Assembly (NCBI GenBank): GCA_023212725.1
Contig: JALBYF010000100.1
Location: 1 to 43,707 of the forward strand
Length of the DNA stretch: 43,707 nucleotides
DNA from: Tranzscheliella williamsii
Lineage: Eukaryota > Basidiomycota > Ustilaginomycetes > Ustilaginales > Ustilaginaceae
Direction: 5' to 3'
A program made the position numbers and the translations under genes. Positions 28,229 through 43,671 of this stretch are shown here, piece after piece (the first letter of the stretch is position 1; every line of letters begins with the position of its first letter). A model generated the notes under the pieces. It searched no databases, had not been told where the DNA came from, and saw only the letters and a program-made list of their open reading frames with translations.

Positions 28229-28302
28229 AACTGCTCAGGTAAATAAGTATATTAATAATAATAATTGTGAATATAGGAAGTTCGAGTCTTTTCAGTTATA
28301 AT
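28229..28302 (+). pseudogene. Decayed tRNA, probably a trnP copy
   Basis: Acceptor ATAACTG pairs with CAGTTAT, the total length is that of a tRNA, and the T-arm GGAAGTTCGAGTCTTTT is nearly that of trnP (GAAAGTTCAAGTCTTTC). The anticodon arm is a run of TAA repeats with no credible anticodon. GGAATCGATAGC near 28039 also duplicates the segment before rnl, so a block of rnl-trnP flank may have been copied here. Confidence 0.55.
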
Positions 28303-28490
28303 TGAAATCATTCATTTTATTATGGATATTCAACATCTGTTCACTAGTTAGTGTTAACTGTTTTATATATTTAATATATAGTATACTAGCGTAAAATTTT
28401 ATAATATCAACTTATGAATGGGTTATGCTGATTTCTAATAATAGTTATTATACAAACACAGTAACTAAAGAATTTATTAAAGATGAATAT

Positions 28491-28533
28491 AAACGAGCAA
28501 AAATATATATAGTACTATATATTTTGTTCGTTT
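28491..28533. mobile_element. Palindromic element of the AAACGAACAA family
   Basis: AAACGAGCAAAAATATATAT, then a return to TTTTGTTCGTTT, nearly perfect and centred on AGTACT. It interrupts the GIY-YIG remnant. Confidence 0.75.
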
Positions 28534-28766
28534 GAAAAGTAAGTGAAATGCTAAAAACTCTATTTGGTAAAAAGTTTATGTTTATCTAGTTGAAAATAAT
28601 AAATACACTCTTATTCAAATTTGCTCTAGTCATGCTACTTTTGCTAATATTCTAGGACATTTTTATAAATGGGTAGCTCAAATTATTAATCGAGGAAGAC
28701 TATATCGTAATACAATTTTTTCTATCTGATAAACTATTGAAAATACTCTTGAAAATTGTTTGCCTT

Positions 28767-28808
28767 GTTTTCCCAGAGGGAAAAACATCAGAGTTCTAAG
28801 AATTAGAA
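28767..28808. mobile_element. Double-hairpin element in the GIY-YIG remnant
   Basis: GTTTTCCC-AGA-GGGAAAAAC (28767-28786) and TTCTAA-GAA-TTAGAA (28794-28808), two adjacent hairpins with 3-base loops, the layout of double-hairpin elements. Confidence 0.7.
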
Positions 28809-29045
28809 TTTATTCATAAACTAGCTAAAAATATAATTTATTGTATACCTAGTAAACGTGTTGTACTAATTAATGCTATTATAAATATTCGAAGTGAAAT
28901 CTATCCTAGTAAATATTATATTATTAAACATGTACTACCTAAAGCAAATATGAACGAATTAAACATATAAGCGATAAACCATATCTAGGTTATTATTTTT
29001 GACTTTATTGATAATAATCATGATTTGATTTTTATCCCCTTTTTA

Positions 29046-29324
29046 TTATATAATATCTATTTAAATTATTATTGAAAAATTTTTAATAATACTATTCTAT
29101 TTGTATAGGTTAGAACAGAACAATTTATTATAAAGTTTATATTTTTTATAATTCTTGTTAAGCTTATTTTTATATATAAGTATAATTATTTTTATTGCAG
29201 TCTGATAAAATTATAAAGTGTTTACACATTTTATAAACACTTAGAATATCTCGGTCCATCCTTAAAAATTTTTCAATAAATTATTTTAAACTTTTATAAT
29301 ACGTTGTTATATTCATATTTTATT
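29046..29324. other. AT-rich spacer before trnN
   Basis: A short hairpin (AGTGTTTA / TAAACACT, about 29218-29240). Nothing else is recognisable. Confidence 0.4.
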
Positions 29325-29400
29325 TAGGTACTATAACATAGTGGTAATGTGGCGTACTGTTAATACGTTTAACGAAAGTTCGATTCTTTCTAGTGCCTAA
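29325..29400 (+). tRNA. trnN: tRNA-Asn(GUU)
   Basis: Acceptor TAGGTAC/GTGCCTA, stem GCGTA/TACGT around CTGTTAA giving GUU, T-loop TTCGATT. Confidence 0.92.
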
Positions 29401-29556
29401 TTGTCATTCTTATATAGTAAAGAAAGTTTAACAGCCACTTCTTTTTCATATTTCTATATATATTATTCCTCCTTTCTGGATATTGTACCGTTATAAACGG
29501 GCTTATAAAGTAAATTTACATTTTATACTAAGCACTTCTTTATTTTATTATTAATA

Positions 29557-30423
29557 ATGAACGTTATTCTTCCAACAATCCTTAATGCAAACAAAGTAGG
29601 AGAACAAGGTGCGACAGCTACTAGTAATATTGGTTATTCATTTAATAAACAATCTCTAGGACAAAAGTATGGTCATAGCTCACTTAATAATAATGCTATT
29701 TCTATGATTAATGCTTATTTTGCAGTACTAACAAATAATACTATTATGAATAATAATAAAACATTTAATGATATTTCTAATATGTCAACAAATACACACT
29801 TTATTATTAGTAAACCTTATTTTAGTCATACAAATCATAAAGTAATTATTCAACTCTTTTATTATAGTAGCCCTACGAATATTATTGCAGGTACTGTTTC
29901 ATCAAATAATGAATATGAAACATTTCAAAAAAATCTTTCAGGACTAAGTACAGCACTAGCTCAACTATTTCAAAAGGAAGTTAATCTTATTACTATTCGA
30001 CTACATTATCCATACCTTAATAGTGATATTCTAAGTAAATATCTAGCACATAATGCACCTAGCAATACTTTTATTGATTTCCAAGAAGCAATTCTAACTA
30101 ATCCTAGCCTACACAAAACTAGTCTACCAGCACATATCTGTGGAATTAAAGTACAAGTATCTGGACGTCTTGTAACAGAAACAGTAGTTCCACGAGTAAC
30201 AGTAAAATCTTGCCTAATTGGTTCTTTTAGTGTTAATAATCCTTTTCAATTTATTGATTTCAGTAAATTTACTACAAAAAACGAACTTGGTGCTTTTACA
30301 GTTAAAGTTTGGATTTGTCAACGATCCGTTACACTTCGTTTAATAAACTTATTACGTTTTTTTTTATTTATTATACGTTGTTATTCTCATAAACAAACTG
30401 AATCACTATATCTATATTTCTAA
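29557..30423 (+). CDS. rps3: Ribosomal protein S3
   Basis: Small-subunit ribosomal protein encoded in many fungal mtDNAs. The diagnostic C-terminal domain is present: HICGIKVQVSGRLVTETVVP, then RVTVKSCLIGSFS, and IDFSKFTTKNELGAFTVKVW (about 210-250). The N-terminal half is low-complexity and Asn/Ser/Thr-rich, as usual. The last 35 or so residues after KVWICQ are unlike the family and use TTA codons (four or more), which the core genes lack, so I suspect that the original stop was lost and the tail is read-through. It is free-standing, not inside an rnl intron. A C-rich motif follows at 30459. Confidence 0.92.
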   Translation: MNVILPTILNANKVGEQGATATSNIGYSFNKQSLGQKYGHSSLNNNAISMINAYFAVLTNNTIMNNNKTFNDISNMSTNTHFIISKPYFSHTNHKVIIQLFYYSSPTNIIAGTVSSNNEYETFQKNLSGLSTALAQLFQKEVNLITIRLHYPYLNSDILSKYLAHNAPSNTFIDFQEAILTNPSLHKTSLPAHICGIKVQVSGRLVTETVVPRVTVKSCLIGSFSVNNPFQFIDFSKFTTKNELGAFTVKVWICQRSVTLRLINLLRFFLFIIRCYSHKQTESLYLYF

Positions 30424-30647
30424 AATAATATATTATATATATATAACTTAAAGTAATACCCCCTCTATTTTTGTTTATAAATTTTATGTTATGAGCTATA
30501 AATATTTATATATTAAATTTATATTTTGCCCTGTACAACCATTAAAAACTAACTTTTCAATACTCGTTATTTCTAATATATAGGTATAGGTGTATATTAA
30601 TGACAATATATAGCGTTGGTATGATCCTATAAATCAATTAAAAAGTA

Positions 30648-30718
30648 GCTAGTGTAGTTTAATGGTAAAACTTGGGACTTCCACTCTCACATTTTCGGTT
30701 CGATTCCGAATACTAGTA
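30648..30718 (+). tRNA. trnG: tRNA-Gly(UCC)
   Basis: Acceptor GCTAGTG/TACTAGT, stem TGGGA/TCTCA around CTTCCAC giving UCC, T-loop TTCGATT. Confidence 0.93.
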
Positions 30719-30762
30719 TAAAATGTATAGATATTATATACCCTGTACTGCTAGTAAAAGTA

Positions 30763-32379
30763 ATGCTTTCAATTGGTCTAATTTCACTACTAGTAGCCAT
30801 TCCTGTTTTCTCCTACCGAATTACCCCAAGTCTATTTAATCGAATTACATCTATAGTTCTAATTTATTCCGCTCTACTGGCTTTTAATGGTCTACATGTT
30901 GAGTCACTAGCTTCCGGAGTAGGTATCTATAGTGGACTATTTCATGTAACTACAGTATCACTAGCTGTTGAAGGATTTCTTCTATTCACAGGAGCTCTAA
31001 TTCTACTGGGATGGGGTCCTGTAACTGATAAGACAAATGCACAATCAGCTACGACAGTAGTACCAACTATTAGTGAATATTCTCTAATGGTTCTATTTAC
31101 ATCAATAGGTGCTACACTACTACTAAGTAGTTCAGATCTAGTAAGTATGTATCTAAGTATTGAACTACAAAGTTTTGCTGTTTATATTCTAGCAACACTT
31201 TATCGAGATTCAGAATCAGCAACTAGTGCTGGTCTAAAATATTTTCTACTAGGTGGTCTTTCATCTGCTCTAATTCTTCTAGGTACAGCACTAATTTATA
31301 GTTATACTGGACTTACTCAGTTTGAAAGTATTTATACTCTAGTACAAGTAACAGGATCAGATTCTATTATTACAGATAATACAACAACACTGCCTTATAC
31401 TAGTGGTGTAACATGTGGACTACTTCTAATTGGTATTGGATTCCTATTTAAAGTAGCTGCAGCACCTCTACATAATTGGGCTCCAGATGTTTATGATGGT
31501 GTACCCACTATTGTAACAACTTGGCTAACAACTATGCCAAAAATTTCTATTTTTGTATTTCTTCTAGAACTTCAATCAGGACTAGAAGGTAGTTTTGAAT
31601 CACTAAGTCTACTTCTAGGAGATAATTCTATTAATATTTGGAAAAACCTACTACTTACGGCTAGTATTCTTAGTCTTATTATTGGAACTGTAGTAGGGCT
31701 TAGTCAGTATCGAATTAAGCGACTTCTAGCTTACAGTACTATTAGTCATGTAGGATTTCTACTACTAGCTCTAGCAATCAATACGGAAGAATCAATTGAA
31801 TCCTTCCTATTCTATCTAATTCAATATTCAATTACAAATGTTAATACATTCCTAATTCTACTAGCATTTGGTTATATTATGAGCACAAGTAAGGCATATC
31901 TAGCAAATTCAACAACAGCAGAACGACTATCTGTAAATAGTACGGATATTCAATTTATTGATCAACTTAAAGGACAATTTAAACAAAACCCTCTACTAGG
32001 TCTAAGTCTAGCTCTTTGTCTATTTTCTATGGCAGGTATTCCACCACTAATTGGATTCTTTGCTAAACAAATGGTTCTATATTCAAGTACTCATGGTGGA
32101 TATTATTTCCTATCTGTTATTGCTATTCTAGTAAGTGTTATTAGTGCTTCTTACTATCTAAAAATTATCCGAGTTATTTACTTTGATAATCCTGTGAATG
32201 GTACTGATATTCAAAATATTACAGTAGATTCTAATAATACTGTACCAACATCAACAATTACAAATGTACACAGTCTACTAATTTCTAGCCTAACTATGAT
32301 TATTGGACTATTTGTACTACAACCATCAATCCTACTAAATAGCTGTCACATTCTAGCTCTATCACTATTTTACTACTAA
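30763..32379 (+). CDS. nad2: NADH dehydrogenase subunit 2
   Basis: Antiporter-like membrane subunit of complex I, 538 residues. Typical parts are [21 protein letters not shown], the channel segment [21 protein letters not shown] (quoted by its ends [11 protein letters not shown] and PDVYDGVPT), [19 protein letters not shown] and [16 protein letters not shown]. There is no intron. Its stop overlaps the nad3 start by one base (TAATG), so the two are probably translated from one mRNA. Part of its 5' coding end has been copied into the mobile endonuclease behind nad1 (2543-2585). Confidence 0.97.
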   Translation: MLSIGLISLLVAIPVFSYRITPSLFNRITSIVLIYSALLAFNGLHVESLASGVGIYSGLFHVTTVSLAVEGFLLFTGALILLGWGPVTDKTNAQSATTVVPTISEYSLMVLFTSIGATLLLSSSDLVSMYLSIELQSFAVYILATLYRDSESATSAGLKYFLLGGLSSALILLGTALIYSYTGLTQFESIYTLVQVTGSDSIITDNTTTLPYTSGVTCGLLLIGIGFLFKVAAAPLHNWAPDVYDGVPTIVTTWLTTMPKISIFVFLLELQSGLEGSFESLSLLLGDNSINIWKNLLLTASILSLIIGTVVGLSQYRIKRLLAYSTISHVGFLLLALAINTEESIESFLFYLIQYSITNVNTFLILLAFGYIMSTSKAYLANSTTAERLSVNSTDIQFIDQLKGQFKQNPLLGLSLALCLFSMAGIPPLIGFFAKQMVLYSSTHGGYYFLSVIAILVSVISASYYLKIIRVIYFDNPVNGTDIQNITVDSNNTVPTSTITNVHSLLISSLTMIIGLFVLQPSILLNSCHILALSLFYY

Positions 32380-32759
32380 TGAATACTATCACACTATTTT
32401 TTCTTTTTGTTCCTATTCTAGCTCTAATTCTACTATGTGCTAACCTGCTTCTAGCTGTACATCGACCTGATTCAGAAAAAGTTACACCATATGAGTGTGG
32501 TTTCAGTCCTGTTTATGGTCAAACACGTAATCCATTCTCTATCCAGTTTTATCTAGTTGGTATTCTATTTCTAGTATTTGATCTAGAAATTCTACTTGTT
32601 TACCCTTTTTCTGTAAATGTTTACCAAACAGGTACTTATGGATTCTGGGTATTTATTATCTTTTTCCTTGTACTGACTATTGGTTTTGTTTATGAGTTTG
32701 GATCAGGAGCTCTATACTTTACTGATAAACGTAGTTCTATTCGAGTTGAAAAATCATAG
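32379..32759 (+). CDS. nad3: NADH dehydrogenase subunit 3
   Basis: Small complex I membrane subunit, 126 residues, three helices. The conserved loop [20 protein letters not shown] with its Cys (about 38-57) and [12 protein letters not shown] are intact. One-base overlap with nad2. A C-rich motif (ATCCCCTG) lies about 70 bases downstream, after a perfect palindrome (32779-32810). Confidence 0.97.
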   Translation: MNTITLFFLFVPILALILLCANLLLAVHRPDSEKVTPYECGFSPVYGQTRNPFSIQFYLVGILFLVFDLEILLVYPFSVNVYQTGTYGFWVFIIFFLVLTIGFVYEFGSGALYFTDKRSSIRVEKS

Positions 32760-32778
32760 ACTTCACATTGGTATCGGG

Positions 32779-32810
32779 ACAATAAAATTTATAGCTATAA
32801 ATTTTATTGT
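32779..32810. repeat. Perfect 32-bp palindrome behind nad3
   Basis: Arms ACAATAAAATTTATAG / CTATAAATTTTATTGT. It lies between the nad3 stop and its C-rich motif, so it would form a stem-loop in the 3' UTR. Confidence 0.8.
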
Positions 32811-33084
32811 ATATCATTAAATTAAATAATCCCCTGTTTAGTAAAACTAGTGAGATAAATTTTAAATATTTAAAATTTATAATTGAAACTTTATAGAAAA
32901 TATGTTTATATTAATCAAATTACACCGCTTAAATAAAATATAAATAAGTATTAGTAATTTAATATAATATATAGGTATACTTATAAAAATATATAATTTA
33001 TAAAAAGATAAGAGCGGTAAGTAAAAGTAAATGTTTTTACCTTTTACTCCAAAAAATAAGGACGTTACTAAATTATTAGCTATA

Positions 33085-34536
33085 ATGCTTACACTACTAC
33101 TAGTTATTCCACTGCTAGGTGCCCTAATGCTAACACCTATGCAAGGAAATACAATTCAATCAGAAGCACAAATGAAACGAGTAGCACTAGGGACATCTCT
33201 AATTAATTTTGTTCTAAGTATTGTCCTATGGGGTGAGTTTGATTCAAGTACTAGTGAATATCAATTTACACAAGAATTTAATCAAGTAAACTTCTGTCAT
33301 CTACACATTGGAGTAGATGGTATTTCACTATATTTTGTGCTACTAACAACATTTATTACACCAATTTGTATTCTAAGTAATTGGGATAACATTAAGGAAT
33401 CACTAAAATACTTTCTAATGTGTTTCCTAGTACTAGAGACACTACTAATTGCTGTATTTGTAGTACTAGATATTCTACTATTTTATGTATTTTTTGAAAG
33501 TGTACTAATTCCTCTATTCCTAATTGTAGGTATTTGGGGTGGTAGTGCTACACGGGTGCGAGCAGCATTTCTACTCTTCCTTTATACACTATTTGGTTCT
33601 CTATTCATGCTTCTAGCTTTTCTAGTAATCTATTATAATGTTGGTTCAACAGATTTCCAAGTAGTATCACTATCTGAGATTAATCTAGAATCACAAAAAC
33701 TACTATGGCTAGCAGTATTTATTAGTATGGCTATTAAAACACCTCTACTTCCTTTCCATGTATGGCTACCACGAGCTCATGCTGAAGCACCTCTAGCAGG
33801 AAGTGTAATTCTAGCCGGTCTAATTCTAAAACTAGCAACATATGGATATATGCGAATTCTAATTCAATTTCTACCAGATGCTACATCCTACTTTTCTCCG
33901 CTAGTTCAAACTATTGCTGTTATTACTCTAATTTACGCTTCACTAGCTACACTACGACAAACAGATTTTAAAGCTCTAGTTGCTTATTCTTCTATTGGTC
34001 ATATGGCTGTAGTTGTGCTTGGACTATTTAGTAATACTATTCAAGGAATTGATGGTGCTCTACTACTAAGTATTGCTCATGGTGTTGTTAGTCCAGCACT
34101 ATTTATTCTAGTTGGTGGTGTACTATATGATCGATACCATACACGAACGATCCGATATTATCGAGGAATGACAGCTTATATGCCACTATTCTCAACTCTA
34201 TTTTTTGTATTCACAATTTTTAACGCTGCTGTACCTCTAAGTGCTAATTGGGCTGGAGAGTTCCTATGTCTAGCTGGTGCATTCCAACGAAATCCTGTAT
34301 TTGCTGTACTAGGAAGTACTGGTATCGTACTAAGTGCTGCTTATTCTATTTGGCTATACAACCGAATTGCATTTGGTGCTTGGAGTAAATACCTAAATTA
34401 TACTACTGATCTTAGCCGGCGGGAATTTATGCTTCTACTACCTCTACTAGTTGTAGCAGTAGTATTTGGTATTTTTCCAAATGTTATTCTTGATTCTGTT
34501 CATGCTTCAACATCTAGTCTAATTTATTCCATTTAA
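33085..34536 (+). CDS. nad4: NADH dehydrogenase subunit 4
   Basis: Antiporter-like subunit of complex I. I start at ATG 33085 (MLTLLLVIPLLGALML), the usual nad4 beginning; an upstream in-frame ATG at 33031 would add 18 residues, but that stretch is hydrophilic and uses TTA codons absent from core genes. Hallmarks: FFESVLIPLFLIVGIWGG, AIKTPLLPFHVWLPRAHAEA, AGLILKLATYGYMRI and FKALVAYSSIGHMAVVVLG. There is no intron. A C-rich motif (ACCCCCTTA) begins 16 bases behind the TAA. An ATATAGGTATA motif (about 32970) lies in the leader. Confidence 0.96.
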   Translation: MLTLLLVIPLLGALMLTPMQGNTIQSEAQMKRVALGTSLINFVLSIVLWGEFDSSTSEYQFTQEFNQVNFCHLHIGVDGISLYFVLLTTFITPICILSNWDNIKESLKYFLMCFLVLETLLIAVFVVLDILLFYVFFESVLIPLFLIVGIWGGSATRVRAAFLLFLYTLFGSLFMLLAFLVIYYNVGSTDFQVVSLSEINLESQKLLWLAVFISMAIKTPLLPFHVWLPRAHAEAPLAGSVILAGLILKLATYGYMRILIQFLPDATSYFSPLVQTIAVITLIYASLATLRQTDFKALVAYSSIGHMAVVVLGLFSNTIQGIDGALLLSIAHGVVSPALFILVGGVLYDRYHTRTIRYYRGMTAYMPLFSTLFFVFTIFNAAVPLSANWAGEFLCLAGAFQRNPVFAVLGSTGIVLSAAYSIWLYNRIAFGAWSKYLNYTTDLSRREFMLLLPLLVVAVVFGIFPNVILDSVHASTSSLIYSI

Positions 34537-34650
34537 TTATTAAAAATATTTACCCCCTTATAAAAATAAATCCTTCTTTAAAATATATAAATTAATTATT
34601 TGATATTTTAAAATAATTGTAATAATAATATAGGAGTACAAATAATCATA

Positions 34651-34723
34651 AGTACTTTAGTGTAAAGGTGGCACAGCAGATTCATGTCCTGCTAGACCAG
34701 TGTTCGAATCCTGGAATGTACTC
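34651..34723 (+). tRNA. trnM: tRNA-Met(CAU), second
   Basis: Acceptor AGTACTT/ATGTACT with one mismatch, stem GCAGA/CCTGC (inner pair mismatched) around TTCATGT giving CAU, T-loop TTCGAAT. Confidence 0.88.
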
Positions 34724-34783
34724 AAATGCAAAAGTATTTCTTGAAAGTAGTACCTTTATCAAAGAAAATAATATATAGGTATA

Positions 34784-34854
34784 GGTCTCTTAGTTTAAAG
34801 GTAAAACAGTAGATCTTCATTTTACTAATAGGAGTTCGATTCTCCTAGAGATCA
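34784..34854 (+). tRNA. trnE: tRNA-Glu(UUC)
   Basis: Acceptor GGTCTCT/AGAGATC, stem GTAGA/TTTAC around TCTTCAT giving UUC. ATATAGGTATA lies immediately before the acceptor. Confidence 0.92.
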
Positions 34855-34966
34855 TCTTATTTTTGATCTGTTAAAGAATCGAGCTAATGCATAATTTATA
34901 TTATAAGACTCAGCTAGTTATATAAAATTAAAATTTTCTTAAAGTGAATATATAATCCACAAAAAT

Positions 34967-35037
34967 GTCGACTTAGTTTAGTGGTAGAATAGGTAACTTG
35001 TAATTACTTGACACTAGTTCGATTCTAGTAGTCGGCA
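34967..35037 (+). tRNA. trnT: tRNA-Thr(UGU)
   Basis: Acceptor GTCGACT/AGTCGGC, stem GGTAA/TTACT around CTTGTAA giving UGU, T-loop TTCGATT. Confidence 0.92.
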
Positions 35038-35189
35038 ATATATCTATTATTTTAAGAAAAATGTACATAAATATTTATCGCGCCGGTACATATATTTATT
35101 TTTAAATTAAACCTAGTTGAATACGAATAGTATAGTATGAAAATAAAAGTTCTTTTATTTTATATATCTTGTTTACCTTCTAAATAGGA

Positions 35190-35202
35190 TGGGCGTAGCC
35201 CA
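35190..35202. mobile_element. GC-rich hairpin between trnT and trnQ
   Basis: TGGGC-GTA-GCCCA followed by CTAC, matching the GGGC-NNN-GCCCACTAC pattern of the element in cob intron 2. The spacer 35038-35340 holds nothing else apart from AT-rich sequence. Confidence 0.65.
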
Positions 35203-35340
35203 CTACAAATGAAGTTGGTAATGTCCTTATAATAGTATTTTCTTCTTTTAATAATAAAACAGATTATATTTGGGAATTTTGTTATGAGGATATTGTATAT
35301 ATTCTGCAAAAACAAAGTATAAGAATAAAAGTTATATATT

Positions 35341-35409
35341 AGGATGTCGTCTAAAGGAAAGACTTCATTTTTTGGTAATGACAATGATTGTTCGATTCAA
35401 TCCATCCTA
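35341..35409 (+). tRNA. trnQ: tRNA-Gln(UUG)
   Basis: Acceptor AGGATGT/CCATCCT with one mismatch, stem TCATT/AATGA around TTTTGGT giving UUG, T-loop TTCGATT. Confidence 0.9.
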
Positions 35410-35835
35410 GATATTTAATTTAAATAAAGGTAAATTAATTAAGAATATAAGTCAGGATCTATTTAGAAAAATACAAATTTTATATTGCAATAGAATATAA
35501 ACTATTTTAATAACTGTATAAATTGAACCGTTCGGGTGATTAAATATGAAAATATCTTATAAAATTACATCATTAATTTTAGATAGGATTGAAAATATTT
35601 ATAAGATTCTTAGTATAATACTATAGTAAAAGTATATTATTTATATAAAGAAAAGCAGTATAATATTTGTTGTATATAAATACATACAAGAATCTATAAA
35701 TATACTAAGAATACTCTGTAAAAAGTATTTTTATTTAAATAATTTTTATTGGCTGAGTAATTAGATTCAATCTACTGCTAGAAATAAAATAATATTTCTA
35801 CCGTCCCGTACTATTTTTATTCTTATCCGTTTGAT
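35410..35835. other. Noncoding AT-rich spacer between trnQ and trnK
   Basis: About 425 bases without a gene. It contains GAACCGTTCGGGT (about 35525), a small hairpin, and a long imperfect inverted repeat with ATTCTTAGTATA (about 35605) facing TATACTAAGAAT (about 35700). Confidence 0.45.
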
Positions 35836-35909
35836 TGAAGATAGTAGGACTCGAACCTACGACGTCGATATTAAAAGTATCGCACTCTAACCAACTGAGT
35901 TATACCTCC
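35836..35909 (-). tRNA. trnK: tRNA-Lys(UUU)
   Basis: Minus strand. Acceptor GGAGGTA/TATCTTC, perfect stem CGATA/TATCG around CTTTTAA giving UUU, T-loop TTCGAGT. Confidence 0.93.
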
Positions 35910-35926
35910 TTTATATAGGTTACTTA

Positions 35927-36013
35927 GGACAAACCGCTATTGGCGAGGTGTAGGCGATTGCTAATTGTCTGGAAGATAAAAATTCCTTAGGAGTTCGAAT
36001 CTCCTTTTGTCCG
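35927..36013 (+). tRNA. trnS: tRNA-Ser(GCU)
   Basis: Class II tRNA. Acceptor GGACAAA/TTTGTCC, stem GGCGA/TTGTC around TTGCTAA giving GCU, variable arm with GGAA/TTCC. Confidence 0.9.
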
Positions 36014-36110
36014 TTTGTTACACCCTATATACCTATATATATAGGTATATCAACATTGAAAGGCTTTTTATTTTTGTGAAAAACAAGAGGGTAAGTATAT
36101 GGACTAATAG

Positions 36111-41838
<5,728 letters not shown>

Positions 41839-42170
41839 ATTAAAATTAAAATTCCGTTCTTACACGGAATGGTTCTACTATATACCTAAAAAATTTTAAT
41901 TTTATAATAGACTAATATGTAAAAAATTAGTCTTTTGTTTTCTATTTTCTAGATAATAAATGATTTATTTTGTAACTAAGAAAATTAGTAAATAATTATA
42001 ATATCAATACGGCTATAAATTATATGACCGGCCTATAAAATTTATAGGCCGACTAATAATTAAGATATAATAACTAAATTTAATAATAAATAGCTCTAGT
42101 AAATATAAAATTACTATTATATAGTTTTTTTAATTAAGCAACTTGGAGCGAAATTAATAAAAATTAGATA
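41839..42170. other. Noncoding spacer between cox1 and atp8
   Basis: A hairpin directly behind cox1 (ATTCCGT / ACGGAAT, about 41850-41869) stands where other genes have a C-rich motif; I see no CCCC run here. The palindrome 42029-42051 lies in the middle. Confidence 0.5.
42029..42051. repeat. GGCC palindrome element
   Basis: CGGCCTATAAA-A-TTTATAGGCCG, perfect, followed by ACTAATAA as at 27791. A third, less GC-rich relative lies at about 7332. Confidence 0.8.
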
Positions 42171-42317
42171 ATGCCTCAACTACTAGCTTTTTACTTTGTA
42201 AACCAAATTTCATTTGCATTTCTAGGACTATTTGTACTACTATTTGTATTTTCTAAATACATCCTACCAGCTTTTGTAGAACTATTTATTTCTCGAATGT
42301 ACATTACTAAACTCTAA
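42171..42317 (+). CDS. atp8: ATP synthase subunit 8
   Basis: F0 stator subunit, 48 residues. It starts [12 protein letters not shown], the fungal atp8 signature, with one membrane helix (about 14-32) and a positively charged end [10 protein letters not shown]-rich motif (TCCCC, 42358) follows. It lies upstream of atp6 as in most fungi. Confidence 0.96.
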   Translation: MPQLLAFYFVNQISFAFLGLFVLLFVFSKYILPAFVELFISRMYITKL

Positions 42318-42490
42318 TTTATAAATCTTTACAAATTACTAAATTTAAACTATAATGTCCCCATATAAAAGAAAATCATTATGTAAATATATATATTTAA
42401 AATAAACCATTATAAAATTATATTACTATACAATTAAACTTCTATAGGAATAGGATTTTATAATTCAAAATAATAAACCTTGATTAATAA

Positions 42491-42533
42491 TTTCAAACGA
42501 ACAAAAATAGAAATAGTACTATTTTTAGGGACG
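42491..42533. repeat. Degenerate AAACGAACAA palindrome
   Basis: TTTCAAACGAACAAAAATAG, then AAATAGTACTATTTTTAGGG. The left arm and AGTACT centre match the family; the right arm is replaced by GGGACG, recalling the GCGACGG end of the nad6 repeats. Confidence 0.6.
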
Positions 42534-42591
42534 CCACATTTTAAACGTCCGGATATAAATTATAAGTAATAACCCACTATTTTATTATGCA

Positions 42592-43356
42592 ATGGCATTT
42601 CTAATTCACTCACCACTAGAGCAGTTTGAAGTAACAAGTCTTATTTCTCTAAATCTACCTGTACTAGGTTATATTAATCTAAGTCTTACAAATCTAGGTC
42701 TATATACTATTCTAACAGTATATCTAGTACTAGCACTACATATTATGGCAAGTAATAATAAACAACTAATCCCAAGTCGATGGAGTATTTCACTAGAAAG
42801 TAGTTTTGCTTCTGTTCATGGGCTAGTAAAATCACAAATTGGTACTGCTAATGAGATGTATCTACCATTTATTTACTCACTTTTCTTTTTTATTCTAATT
42901 GCTAACCTAAGCGGTAATGTACCATATGGATTTACAGTTGCTACATCAATTATGGTTAGTCTAGGTCTAAGTATGACAATTTTTATCGGTGTTACAATTC
43001 TTGGTCTACGACTGCACAAAGTTCACTTCTTTTCATTCTTTGTACCTTCAGGTACACCTCTAGGACTAGTGCCTCTACTAGTACCAATTGAGCTAATTTC
43101 ATATCTAGCTCGAGCTTTCTCACTTGGAGTACGGCTATTCGCTAATACTGTAGCAGGACATACACTACTTAAAATCCTTTCAGGTTTCCTAGCTCCAATG
43201 TTCACTTCTGGTGCTATTACAGCTATTATTACTCTAATCCCATTTAGTATCTTTATTGCACTAATTGGACTAGAAATTGCTGTTTCATTTATTCAAGCCT
43301 ATGTATTCTGTATCCTAACAGCATCTTACCTGAAAGATGCTATTGATCTACACTAA
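42592..43356 (+). CDS. atp6: ATP synthase subunit 6
   Basis: Subunit a of F0, the proton half-channels. 254 residues. It begins with HSPLEQFE. LVPLLVPIELISYLARAFSLGVRLFAN is quoted by its core ISYLARAFSLGVRLFAN (about 168-184), with the essential Arg; the final helix contains LEIAVSFIQAYVFCILTASYLKDA. There is no intron or duplicated end. A C-rich motif (TTCCCCTC) lies about 30 bases behind the TAA. Confidence 0.98.
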   Translation: MAFLIHSPLEQFEVTSLISLNLPVLGYINLSLTNLGLYTILTVYLVLALHIMASNNKQLIPSRWSISLESSFASVHGLVKSQIGTANEMYLPFIYSLFFFILIANLSGNVPYGFTVATSIMVSLGLSMTIFIGVTILGLRLHKVHFFSFFVPSGTPLGLVPLLVPIELISYLARAFSLGVRLFANTVAGHTLLKILSGFLAPMFTSGAITAIITLIPFSIFIALIGLEIAVSFIQAYVFCILTASYLKDAIDLH

Positions 43357-43558
43357 ATAACCTTATTTTATCTGGTGCTTTTACATTCCCCTCTGAAGAC
43401 TTCATCATATATGTGATAAAGTTACCAAATATTTAGCTCTTATAAATATAAAAATATTTCTAGCAGTACAGTTCGAATAATTCTTTTTATACTACAGATC
43501 GAAATTTAGAATTATTTTTATATAGGCTGTATATATATATATAGGTATACATACATGT

Positions 43559-43629
43559 AAGGATTTAGCTGAGTGGTTTAGCATCGATCTTACACATCGA
43601 GGACAGAGGTTCGATTCCTCTAATTCTTA
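43559..43629 (+). tRNA. trnV: tRNA-Val(UAC)
   Basis: Acceptor AAGGATT/AATTCTT, stem TCGAT/ATCGA around CTTACAC giving UAC, T-loop TTCGATT. ATATAGGTATA lies just upstream (about 43539). Confidence 0.93.
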
Positions 43630-43671
43630 AATTACCTTAGTCGTTATTTAAAATAACCACGGTTAATAAAT

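Larger units (their letters stand above)
28426..28975 (+). pseudogene. Decayed GIY-YIG endonuclease C-terminus
   Basis: KVYVYLVENNKYTLIQICSS with the following ILGHFYKWVAQIINRGRLYRN (about 28580-28714) aligns with the C-terminal region of the nad1-linked (PVYLYFDDVLVFYAPS) and atp9-linked (NLHIYWLNDNTYYYLSS) enzymes. The catalytic half is missing. The coding trace is cut by a palindrome (28491-28533) and by a double hairpin (28767-28808). A C-rich motif follows at about 29034. No duplicated host-gene end is visible beside it. Confidence 0.75.

Noticed and set aside
35160..35384. 74-residue minus-strand ORF
   Set aside because: It overlaps trnQ and a GC hairpin; no recognisable protein.
43023..43205. 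60-residue minus-strand ORF
   Set aside because: Antisense to conserved atp6 helices.
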